In this document: one piece after another, positions 22,904 to 33,179 of the stretch | Layout of the letters: every line of letters begins with the position of its first letter | Numbering within the stretch: position 1 is the first letter of the stretch | Assembly (NCBI RefSeq): GCF_000400465.1 | Contig: NW_008806280.1 | Coordinates: forward strand, 434,001-498,000 | Direction: 5' to 3' | Length of the DNA stretch: 64,000 nucleotides | Source of the DNA: Wallemia ichthyophaga EXF-994 | Taxonomy: Eukaryota; Basidiomycota; Wallemiomycetes; Wallemiales; Wallemiaceae | Notes under the pieces: model-generated | Database searches by the model: none | The model's input: the letters and a program-made list of their open reading frames with translations, nothing else | Told to the model about the DNA's origin: nothing | Position numbers and translations under genes: made by a program

Positions 22904-23248
22904 CCTGATGAGCTGTGTGAGCTATGTGTGCTGGCGAAATTGATAGTAGGTGTATGTGGGTGGACTGTGGATGCTCGCTGAGGTCGCTGTGGTTGCTATG
23001 GAGTACTGTAGACTACCTTAAACTCCCTCATTATCCTTTCATCCACCCCAGCTACTATTCCAATTTTTAACTTACGTTGCTCAGTAAATATCGCTAGTCA
23101 AGAAGATTTGGCCCAGTTGGCGGAGTGCGTCGTCGAGATAAAAAATTATTTCTCTCGAAGAAGCGAATAAATAACTTGATCATGTATTTGGCGGTAATAC
23201 AGTGAGTGTATTGTGTGTATTGGGTCTATGTATGTGTCCTTCTTCTGC
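22904..23248. other. Intergenic, promoter of RPL12
   Basis: The interval separates the RPL12 start (minus strand) from the HUS1 stop (minus strand), so it should hold the RPL12 promoter and the HUS1 terminator. It begins relatively GC-balanced near RPL12 and becomes T-rich. No repeat, RNA gene or recognised regulatory motif was identified. Confidence 0.5.
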
Positions 23249-24487
23249 TCAAAGGACTTTGGATGGTATAACGAACATGAGGTGTTCGCTGCTATTGATT
23301 GGGCCACCGTAGAACGACTCAAAGAATCCCTGTGTGTTTGTGTGTCAGAATTACTGCTTACTCTCCCCTCTCTCCTCTCACATAGAAAGCTAAGCAGCTG
23401 TTGTTGCATATTCCTAGTGCAAACACGCCAAATTAAGCCAGATTCTTCAATGCTAGCCACCTACCTACCTATAAAAGCCTTTGACGCCAGCTCCGGGACT
23501 CCAAATAGTTTTATTAGCTGCCGGCTATCGACAATGACCTTGGCTGTAGCGCCTATTGGGAGAGTTGAGAATGTGCATTGCGTTAATTCCATCCACACCT
23601 TCCCTAGCCTGAGTTTCCTGGCCTTGGAATGTCGTCCTCACACCGACGTTGTCGTTGAGAATGCTGAATTCCAGCACCCCCTTCCAATCTGCTGTAATAG
23701 AGACGAAGTTGTCCAGTATCCGCAGTTTCTCGAGGACAGTCTTGAGCTTGGACATGTTGGGTAATTGTATTGTAACCTGCACGTGCGTCATCAGCGCTAT
23801 CACGGTGCTTCCAATGAGCGACAAACTGACATCTTTATCGGGAGTCTCTGGCCGGACAAAGGCATTGACGTATATCTGCTTCTGTGGCCTGCACGGCACG
23901 TCCTGCTCGATAGTGAAACGACTATTGTAGTGGCTCTATTGGGGAGTTTGAGTGTGTCTTACTTGTAATAAGCAATATCTCACCCACCAATGTACTTATA
24001 GACAGATTAAGCGTAGGTATAGCGCCCTTCTTCATAAGCCTGAGCAAAACGTTATCGGATTCGTGTGCTGATTTGATCGCTCTAAAGAGGTGCTCCATGC
24101 TGACTTCAATGTGTACCTCGTTGTTGTTGCTGCTCTCGCACCTGTATTCGCTGAATAGCGTGTTCTTCGTACTGTTAGTCTTGGCTTCTGGCTTAAGATC
24201 AGGCTCAATGACGCACTACGTTGAGCTGTCTGAAGCGCGTTGAGATTGCTGAAACGAAGCACACAGCTCACAACTCACAGCCACGATTTGACGGTCGTGT
24301 CTACGCCGCTCTGTCCTACGTAAACCGCGTCGTGCGTAAACCTAACTATTGCATGTCCATTGCCCAGCAGCTTAGCGAATGCTTGAGTTATCTGCGTAAA
24401 CAGCTTCACGTTATAGATGATGCATCTGAACTGTGCGCTGTTTCAGCCGTGCTCTCCCTAATTTACCCCCGCTCCTCTCACTCGCAT
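23249..24487 (-). CDS. HUS1: Checkpoint clamp subunit HUS1
   Basis: Seven predicted exons: 24482-24487, 24279-24430, 23988-24171, 23599-23935, 23469-23552, 23382-23413 and 23249-23329. They total 291 aa, close to known Hus1 proteins. The first exon is only six nucleotides (ATGCGA). Splicing it gives MRFRCIIYNVKLF, matching the conserved Hus1 N-terminus. Further landmarks are LFSEYRCESSNNNEVHIEVS, then FTIEQDVPCR (the fungal and animal T-x-D-x-P region), and a C-terminal strand LMFVIPSK. Hus1 pairs with Rad9 and Rad1 in the 9-1-1 clamp loaded at DNA damage. The second intron (107 nt) is the longest in the gene and the least certain. The others are 46-55 nt. Confidence 0.88.
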
Positions 24488-24645
24488 ATCGTCGTGGTAC
24501 CTTATCAAGACTCGAAAATCCATTTATAATTACATTTCTTATCATCGAATAAAGCATTGGCATTAGCATTGTTAGTTGCATCTAGTATCGTCACTTAAAT
24601 TGTGCCTTCTTTTTCATCTTTTAACTTGTTTTTTCACTCATCTTT

Positions 24646-26832
24646 TCAATCTGAAGTCTCAGACTCAGAAGCATCTTCCCCATACACACCAAATGTACGA
24701 GCAGAAGTAGTTGGCGACATTGGCGGTGTGCCAATATCTCCATATACATTCCTAAGGCGAGCATACGTTGGATTCTCATTGACACTATCCAGACTAGGTT
24801 GGCGACTACTTCCCTTCTCCCTGTTTCCACTCCCACTCCTGCCCTGTCCTTGATTGTACACGTGACGCATTGAGACCGGTTGTGGTTTAGGTTGCGCTGT
24901 GCTTGTCCCAAATCTGCCTGGAGATCCTCTCCCACTCAGCACCGAAGACGGCTCGAATGCGGAGGTGAGTGATTTCGGGAGTATTGGCCTCGCGCGACCG
25001 GGTCCACTTGTTCCGCTCGGTGCTCCTGCAGCAGCTGAGGCACTAGCAGGACTAGTCAAGCCCGCCTCATTTTCGCTCTTTTCATCAATATCAAACTGAT
25101 CGTCTTCGTCATCATCATCGTCATCTTCGTCAGCATCATCATCATCACCGTCCTTCTCGTGATCTCCAACTCCATTATCACCATTCTCTTCATTCTTGAA
25201 TTCAGCGTGTTTAGGGCCCTCCTCCACGACAACAAAGGATTTCTGACGCGCACGTTCATTCCAGTGTAGAGTACGACTGAGCGACGAGAACCAATCGGAT
25301 GACTGTTTATCAGCACATATGGTAGGACAAGGATACTTGGATGCAGTCACCTTAATATGGTCACCCTGCTTCAGCTCGACTCTGCCTCTGCCATCGAACG
25401 ATGCCCAGGCAGTAGAACGAGAGTTAAACGGTACGCAAATGCGCAACTCCATCGAATCAGGCAGGAGCATTGGTCTGAAAGACAACGTATGAGCACATAT
25501 AGGGCTTATTAAAAGAGCCGGTATTTCTGGATGCACGAGACTACCACCTGCACTTAACGAGTATGCGGTCGACCCCGTTGGAGTAGATACGCACAAACCA
25601 TCAGCTTGTACTGTCGTCAGGTGGTTCTCATCTCCGAACAGCTCCAACATGGAAACATATGGTGAGGGACCTCTGTCGACTACGAGATCATTGAGCACGT
25701 TGAATGTCTCAACGGGACGCGTCGTGTAACACATTATTTCCTTGTCGCGCTTCTTCGCTGTCACTGGTGGCGTGTTGCCCTCCAGGGCATCCCATCCTTT
25801 TCCTTCTACGTTGCGCATCAGTATTTCGCCAGTAGCACCACGACGGAAGGCTGGTCTACGCGCATTAGCAGATTGCGGATCTTTTTGTCGGTACTCGGAT
25901 CTAGGGGATGCATTAGCGGACTGTAACTGTCATTTATACGAATATGGTCTATCTACCCACCTATAAACCGTGCACGTAAACCTCATTCGTAAATTCACCC
26001 TAATGCCATCATCGACAATGCTATTGATCACCTTCTCCGAGTTTGTGAAATCAAAATTCGTTAAGAATCCAAGACTTCCGAGGGAGAATGGCAGCACGGG
26101 TGGGACGGTAGTCTGGAAGAGCCAGCTGGCAAACAACACAGTACCATCGCCACCGAGAGTGATTACGAGATCGAAAAGGTGGGGACTGTTGGTGCACATA
26201 TCAGGTGTCCAGAAACGCAGCTGTCCTTCGTGTGGATGCTGTGAAGATTTGCTTTCTGGTGAAATGCTCGTACTGCTCAGATTAGCAGAGAGATCTGAAC
26301 GACTTTGTGAACGTGGAGAGAACAAATGTGGATAGTCCTCTCTAATACCGGCAACATTGAATCGTTTCGAAGTGCGTAGCTGACTGTCTACGTAAACAAT
26401 CATTCCATGTCCTTTGAGATCGTCTCTAGGGGTATTCATCAGATAGAGCGCCAATTTACGAGTCTGACGTATAAGTTGATGATCTCTAGCTTTAGTGATG
26501 ATCATAACTGACTTGATTTTGCTCTTAACTCTCGCTCGGCCGAGCTGCTTGGACATTTCACGCACTCCGACGGCCGTCTCTGCGAGCTGCCGAGTGAGAT
26601 TCTGGCGATCGTGTGCAGCTTCATCGGAATCGTCCATTTCACCTTCGACTTCCCCCGCTATGCTCTCTAGCACTTGATTATTGCTGCCGACGAGATTTGG
26701 GGCTATCTGAAGGTTATCGTGTGGAGTGCGCTTGTCAAAGTCTGTAACCGTTGCCGCGCAGTGGTCGAGGTATGAATGCAAAAGACACGGGCTTGCTAGT
26801 GCTCTATCGCTGGACTCTTGCGTCTTCTCCAT
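24646..26832 (-). CDS. NAD(+) kinase
   Basis: Exons 25961-26832 and 24646-25900, with a 60-nt intron, encode 708 aa. Family motifs are clear: LGGDGTVLFASWLFQ (the GGDG nucleotide-binding motif), LGSLGFLTNFDF, and DGLCVSTPTGSTAYSLSAGGS with the NAD-binding region. The enzyme phosphorylates NAD+ with ATP to give NADP+, the source of cellular NADPH. The C-terminal ~230 residues after the catalytic domain are low-complexity: a run of acidic residues (DDDDADEDDDDDDEDDQ) and Ser/Gly-rich stretches, so probably disordered. No strong mitochondrial presequence follows the chosen ATG, so a cytosolic Utr1-like enzyme is likelier than Pos5. The start is 85 bp downstream of the OFD1 stop on the same strand. 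Confidence 0.92.
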
Positions 26833-26917
26833 CGGCGTTCGAGTGGCGTATGTTTTGCGTGCGAGATGAGCAGATGACGGTTGGAGATTAAGAAAGGTAA
26901 AATATAAAAACACTTTA

Positions 26918-28818
26918 CTACAAAAATCTAGTCACCCATTCACCAGTGACATCCCAGCGAGAATTCATCGCGCGTGTGCTGACGTATTTGACAAAGTGCA
27001 GCAATCCAGCATCACGTAGTACGATGTGCAAGCGATTGAAATGGGGTGGGAGAGAGAGCAATGGCGCGTCCTCGTCGCCATCACCGCTATCGCCATACGT
27101 AGCTTCGTCGCTGTCTTCCTCGCCATTCAACCAAACGTCCCATCCACCAACGGCGCCTGATTGCCAGATATCGTCATTGTCCGTCAGATTCAGCCCAACA
27201 TCCAATCTAGACGTCTCTGATGTACTCTTTTCGCCTCTTGCCAGAGTGTAGTCCAATCCCGGACGAAATCTTCGGCTTTCGATGAGATGTGTTTCGGGGA
27301 TTGAGGAGGTGAGTATTGAGAGGAGTGCTCTGAATGGCTTGCTAGCAAATAGTCTATTGACTCTCGCAAACAGATCATCGTTATCGTGTCTCGTCAGCGA
27401 TACATAGCGCTGTATGTGTGGCGGTCCGACGAGCTTCCAATCATTATCCTCGCCTGTTGTGTGAGAAGGTATCTTGTAGCTAGTGCCGTAGTTGTTTTTC
27501 TCTACGCGTTTGCTTCTCGCCACGCTGTCTACTTGATCGCGCCTCTTTATCTGCTCGTGGAGTGCGTTTGCAATGTCTTCCTTGAGGACTGAGGTGAGGG
27601 TGAGCCAAATAGCTAACCAAACAAGACCACCACATACAATCTGTCAGAAGCACGTGAGAGTCTTCTAGAAACTTGCTCTGAAGTAATTCTATGGTCTTGA
27701 TATCAAGATACATCGGATTAACGAGTTGCTGGAGCTCATTGACCTCCTCATCATCCAGTTTCTCGGGGATATAACTTGGCGCTTTTTCGGAGTCACCATA
27801 TGAAGTTAATGGACGGAGAGCAGCTGCGTACTGCGTGTGTGAGCTTCGACAAAAGTAAGACATAATAACCCACCAACTGCTCAAGCGAGCTCTTGGTCAA
27901 TTCAGGCTGCGCGCCCTCATACTCCTCTTCTTCAGGTACAGGGCGATGGAACCATCCACTAATAGATATACGCTGGCCAACTCCCCCACTAACCGATTTA
28001 TGCTGCAGTTTCGGGTGGAAAGCGACTTCTTCGACAGAGTGGAATGAGTGTCCAGGCTGCACCTCGAAGAAAGCAAACTGGTTGAATGACGGTGGGATAC
28101 TGACGCTTGGTTTCGGTGCAGGTGTTGTGGGATTTGTTGGTGGTGAGCTAAGCGGGTACAGCTCAAGTGCACCACCGAATTGGGGCTCCCATGCCGGTTC
28201 TGGGAGTGGGAGGTAGAGGATAAATGATATTCTGCGTGTGCCGATGACATCATCGTGATTGAGAAGATCTGCGTAGGGCGTTAGAGTGGTTTGCACAAAC
28301 ATAACCCAAACCCACGGCAGCCAGAACCGTAGTTGTTCGTCGACATATCCGTCTTTACTCCAGAGAGTGGCCCACACCCTGTCACCTCCCTCAGAAAGCG
28401 TCTGAATTGGGCTGAATAGAGCATGTTGCGCAGTGTGAGCAGCGTGGGCAACTCAGCGCGCTCGTCTTCAGGAAGAAGATGAATGTTCGAGAAGTCGCCG
28501 CTTTGTGTTATCTGCAAGCGCTTAATACAGTCCACTGACCTAGAACGAACCCACCTTGTATATATCCGTTTCCTTCTCCTTGAAACTCAGCTTCAATAGC
28601 TCTTCTCGAGCCTTGAGTAGGAGTTTTTCTTCGAATAGCTTTGGAATCACTGCGTGCTTGTAGGGCGAAGATTGCTTGTATGCCGCGCGATAGTCTTGAG
28701 CACTGGATGGCGCAAATAGCCCGTCGCTGAAATATTCACTAACATCTTCAATCGCTGTCTTGTTAGTGCTGCTAGTGCTGCTATCTGACTTTTGTTTTTT
28801 AGCTGCAGGTTCTGCCAT
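26918..28818 (-). CDS. TPA1: Prolyl hydroxylase of ribosomal protein uS12 (Ofd1/Tpa1)
   Basis: Exons 28555-28818, 28316-28511, 27874-28268, 27638-27830 and 26918-27588 encode 572 aa, with four introns of 43-49 nt. The catalytic 2-oxoglutarate/Fe(II) dioxygenase domain shows GCGPLSG and the iron-binding HxD in CHLLNHDDVIGTRR. The first His is restored across an intron. The GGALELY strand and GQRISISGWFH, with the distal His, follow. The second, non-catalytic double-stranded beta-helix domain follows, as in Tpa1/Ofd1. The family hydroxylates a proline of small-subunit protein uS12 and, in fission yeast, also regulates sterol-sensing transcription factor Sre1 stability in response to oxygen. Confidence 0.92.
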
Positions 28819-28909
28819 TGGTGGGTGTATTGAATGTGAAGAGAGAAGACAGCGTAAAATCATTCAAAAGGCACATTTACAAGGCTAATATATACTACAA
28901 ACACATTCC

Positions 28910-31238
28910 TCACTTGAAATACTCCTCAAACCACTGCAGCGTAGCTTCGAAGCCGGCCGTCTCAGCCTCCACCGAGTCGAGAGGATGGCCAGTGCGATTG
29001 AAAGTGAGCATATCAACAATCTTCCGCGAGGCTTTAAGAGCGTGAAACCAGTGTCTAGTCTGCATATTCGGTACTCGCTGGTCATCACACCCTGCCAAGA
29101 GGAGGGTAGGAGCGGTAACGGAGGCAGCTTGGTGGAGAGGCGATAGCGCATCCATCCGTCTATACTCCTCCGCCGATGGAGCCTGTCCACTCACACTGCC
29201 CCTCCCGCTCAATCCACTCTCCACAAAGCACCAGTCTGGAATATCGCTCTGTGTAGCATTCGACGCGAGGCTGATGACTGGATTGCGCATGACAGCAACT
29301 GCAAAGCGCTTTGGATGTTGTGCTGTGAGGTGAGCCGCGAGGAAACCGCCATGCGAGCCACCATAAGCACACCACCGACCTGACTCCACCCCGTACACTC
29401 GTTCAGCCATATCCATAGCTGCGAGGCAGTCGGTGACATCATGCTCTCCCACATGCCCGAGTAAGCTGCGCAGATAGCCGCCGCCATACCCTGTCGATCC
29501 GCGGTAGTTGGGCAGCACCACCGTCATACCTGCTGCCGCAAGAGCTGCTAGGGCGGGTGAAAACATGGGCACGCTCGATGAGTGCGGTCCGCCGTGCGGT
29601 AAGATTATTCCCCGCTCCGTCTTACCCGTGGGTGAGTAGAGAATCCATGACTTGGTGCGAGCATCAAACTCTACGGCGAGCGTGCTGAGTATCTGCTCGA
29701 ACGCACGACTGGTGTGGCGGTGCAGCGTCTTCGTTTGCCCTTGCGCTGCATCGTGCGCGCCCACCCCACTACACACCAGTATTTGCTGCGCAGCGGTGAA
29801 GGTGGATTGCGAGATAATCGCACGAGATCCGAACGCAGCGAGACAGTCCAAGCTACTATGGGAGGAGCGTGAGGTGTGGGATTGCTGCGCGTCTGCAAGA
29901 ATGCTAATATCCTGCACATCTTCACCGATCAACTCAAAACGAAGAACAGTCTTCCTACTACCGAGGATAGACGTGGCAAGCAAAGCGTCGTTCCCCCCAT
30001 CAACTTCATCCCAGAGAAAGGGTTCGTAAGGGAGCTGATCAATGTAAAGGCCTGGATCGTTCGTGTCATGCCTGTTAATCCTCGACCAGCCCATGCCATA
30101 AGGGTTGCCGTCGGTAGTGATGCACTCCACCCTGCAGTTGCTCGCGTGTGGACCGTCAAGCTCGTTAGAGAGGAACACAACCACGTGCCTGCCGTTGCTG
30201 AGGGTGGTGCACCGTGGGCTGCGTACTGAGCGAGATGCATCGGACAGCTGCGTTGTGCGTCTAGTGTCCACATCCACCGCATGTATCGCGCTAGGTCGGT
30301 TCTGGCAGTATATTATACCCAAGCGGCTCTCGTCGTGTTGGTTGGCGTAGGCTGTGAATATTACCTCCTTCTTACTCCGCCCGAATTGCGGCTGGCCGAG
30401 AGAGTGGGTGGGCAGGTCAGCTGTTACTTCTACGGGAAGGTATGGTGTGTCTGGTGTGTGTAACTGGTCTGCCTTGTCTAAATCCATGTAGTAAACGCGA
30501 GGCTGCTGCAGCGTAGGTGGGAACTGCTCGCCCCTACCAAAGTATCAGCCTCAGGTCAACATACACACAAACCACCCACCATGACGGCACATAACGGCGT
30601 TTTTCGAAGAGAGAGACAGCGTCATCATCTCCATCGCTCTGCTTACGTCTGTCGGCTGTGTACACCAGCGCACGTCCACACGGCGACCATCTAACACGAC
30701 CGAAAGTTGGATCAGCGCAGAAGAGGCCGTGGGAGGTAGTGACGTTTATGGAATGCGTCCGATGACCAGATTGGAGGTTGTAGATATCGACATACAGCGT
30801 TTTCTTTCCGTCGCTGCCGCTGCTGCCATTCAAAGTGCGCAATATGGCCTGGCGGTTTCCGTGCTTGTCGACAGCTTGGTCGGTGACGTCAACGAGCTCA
30901 GCAGCGGTGGAGTGGATAGATTCATCTGAGTCGTTGAGGAGGAGCGTCCGCTGTGTCTTCACTTTCGTTTGGCGCTGTGTGTGGGGTTGTGTCTGGGTGA
31001 GATGGGCTACGTATGCATGGTTGGCGCTGCTGGAATCACCGAGTGGACGTAGCTGTGCTGATGTTACAGCCGGTGAATCGTAGAGTTGGTTAAATAGCTT
31101 GCGCGTGTGTGTGTGCGCCATTAGATGATGGTGGTATCTCCTCAAGACAGAATCTGAGGGGATGGTGCATTTTGAGCGTGTGGAATGGGCGCTATAGCGC
31201 AAGGGCTGCTTTATAATGCTGTTTAGCCTAATATTCAT
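28910..31238 (-). CDS. S9 prolyl oligopeptidase-family acylaminoacyl-peptidase
   Basis: Exons 30580-31238 and 28910-30533 (46-nt intron) give 760 aa. The C-terminal hydrolase domain contains GGPHSSSVPMFS, NYRGSTGYGGG, the nucleophile motif YGGSHGGFLAAH, the acid loop GCDDQRVPNMQTR and the His motif NRTGHPLDS: a complete Ser-Asp-His triad. The N-terminal half is a propeller-like region. The enzyme removes N-acylated amino acids from peptides. The first ATG (31238) adds a basic, Ser/Arg-rich leader of about 40 residues that looks mitochondrial. A second in-frame ATG at 31121 (MAHTHTRKLF) would give a cytosolic-length form. Which start is used is unknown. Confidence 0.87.
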
Positions 31239-31454
31239 GGACGTTTGAAATTTTTCACGTAAACGTAACAGATGAAAGAAGTTGTCAAAGAATCCAATTC
31301 TGATACCCAAATCAAGCTGTACATTCTTCACAGGACTGTCGCATCTCCCTCTAAGCCACCTCCAGCATCTTGTTTCGCGCCGATTCAACAGCTTCCTCTT
31401 CTGGGCATTGGCGGTGGTTTGCGGTGTCATTCACCTCTTCCAAAGCTAGAAATC

Positions 31455-32109
31455 ATGCCAGCGACAATTCAAGTTATCTTTGAGCACATAAAAGGCGTAA
31501 TCGCGTCGACAAACGGCACGCTGTACCAGACATGCAGACATCTTTACGAAGCCGGACTCCCGCTCGCATATGGCATTATATACGGCACAAAGGTGGCGTT
31601 AGAAGATGCGAGTGAGGAGAAGTACACAGAGCACCTCCGTTTCCTGAGCTTTATCGCTGATATGCGACATTCGCCCGTGTCTCAGGCTGTGCGCGAGGTG
31701 TTTGTCAATCTGGAAACACCGGAGTTCCCAAAGTGCTTTTCAGTCTTGATCTGGAAATGTGCAAGTATTTACATCGCCTCGTCAATCTCTAGTGTTTGCA
31801 CGTGTCCATTAGGAATTTGGCTGCGTTCAGCGATTATACTCGTTTGAGAAGCTCAATTCACTCACACTGCACATCCGTATACCTTTGGGCCCATCTACGC
31901 CGCAGTTGGCGCAACTGCTCTACGTCAAATACCCGAATTTGGAACACATAAAGTTGTTTGGGAACATCCATACGGATTTCAACGAAGAAAGCGAGTGGGA
32001 TTTATATAAATATGGGCTGGTTGAGTGCATGAAGCGTCTCAACCGGAAACATAAGCTGAAAACAATCGTGTTTGCTTCGTACGACGATCTTTACGGGACG
32101 AAGACTTGA
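31455..32109 (+). CDS. LRR/F-box-like hypothetical protein, exon structure disrupted or unresolved
   Basis: Two good coding blocks lie in different frames. The first runs from ATG 31455 (MPATIQVIFEHIKGVIAS...) to about 31705. The second runs from about 31840 to the stop at 32109 and reads like leucine-rich repeats (LNSLTLHIRIPL, YPNLEHIKLFGN). Between them a third block (LFSLDLEMCKYLHRLVNL) also reads like a repeat but in yet another frame. I could not link all three with normal introns. The best attempt needs a 44-nt intron followed by a 32-nt one with a weak donor. Small fungal F-box/LRR genes of this kind are common, and a decaying copy is possible. The frame is also open upstream to 31272. 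Confidence 0.4.
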
Positions 32110-32359
32110 GATTTGTGTGGACTCTATGAGAGTTGTTGATTCAACAACTTGTACGCTGATGAGAGTGTTACGAGGGAGGCGAATACAGACTGGAACATGA
32201 TATTGAACATGTCCGAGGATAACATAGAGTTCAAGCTGTGGAGAGCGAGGTACAAAACAATGAGGAGTACTGGAGGAAGATGGTGGTAAGAGGAGGAGTC
32301 GACAGAGTAAGAAAGTAAGACACGATATAAATATAAAGATACGACTATTACTGCAATTG

Positions 32360-33152
32360 CTACTGCTGGCCAGGTATGAAGCCATCGCGAAGCATGCGTT
32401 CAAGGCGCGCAACTTCATCGGCCGAAGAAGCCTCGATGATTGACTTGCGGATGTTTTCTCTGTCTTGAGGGGTGAGTAGTCTACCCTTGTGCTCGTGTTG
32501 GTGCTGGTGCTGCTGACCACCTGGGATAAAGGTGTTATCATGCTGTGTGTGGTCATCGGAAGCTGATTTTAAGGATGTAATTTCAAGAGCAGCGGCTGTG
32601 GGTCTGCCATCGTCCGTTTCGAACGTGTCTTTAGCGAGACTGCGCTCTTTATCAGACACTCTCTCGTAGTCCAATACGCGTAGTTTGGGGAGGATGTACA
32701 CGAGCCAGAGCCTGTACCTGGGGGATTCAGTTGCCGGGTTGAAGCGGAGGTCGAGGAAGGTGAGGCCGGGGTGGTTTGCGAGCGAGTTGAGCTCGCCAAG
32801 TTGGAGTCGGTTGTGGTCAGCGATGAGCGAGGATAGCCTGGGAGTGGATTTGGAGATGCTCGGGGATATCGACTGAATCAGGTTATGGGAAAGGATGAGC
32901 GAGTTGAGATTGAGGAGGCGTGGGAGGAGGGGGATGGAGTGGATGAGATTGTGAGATAGCAGAATCGTCGACAGCTGGTCCTTGGTTGCACCGAGATTCT
33001 CAATTGAAGGTATTTTCAGTCCACTGAGGTTCAGTTCATGCGAGGGTTCGATTGGACTTATCCTGACTAGTAATTTATAAGCCTCGTGGATATTTAATAG
33101 CTATACACTTACTTGGTGTGCTCGCTAGTAATTCTGAAGTGATTTGAACCAT
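32360..33152 (-). CDS. LEA1: U2 snRNP protein A' (Lea1)
   Basis: Exons 33113-33152 and 32360-33066 with a 46-nt intron give 248 aa, the standard size. The protein starts MVQITSELL, then LNLSGLKIPSIENLGATKDQ, leucine-rich repeats, YRLWLVYILPKLRVLDYERV (typical of U2A'), and a C-terminal ADEVARLERMLRDGFIPG. U2A' binds U2B'' and stem-loop IV of U2 snRNA in the spliceosome. The final LRR-cap motif and the DRENI...DEVARLERML tail separate it from generic LRR proteins. The start codon is only 27 bp from that of the divergent PPR gene in the model given here. Confidence 0.93.
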
Positions 33153-33179
33153 GACAGTCTTTGAAGAGAAACCACGACG

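Noticed and set aside
24032-24271. 79-residue frame inside HUS1
   Set aside because: It is the wrong frame of HUS1 exon 3 and the preceding intron. The real frame carries the conserved Hus1 sequence.
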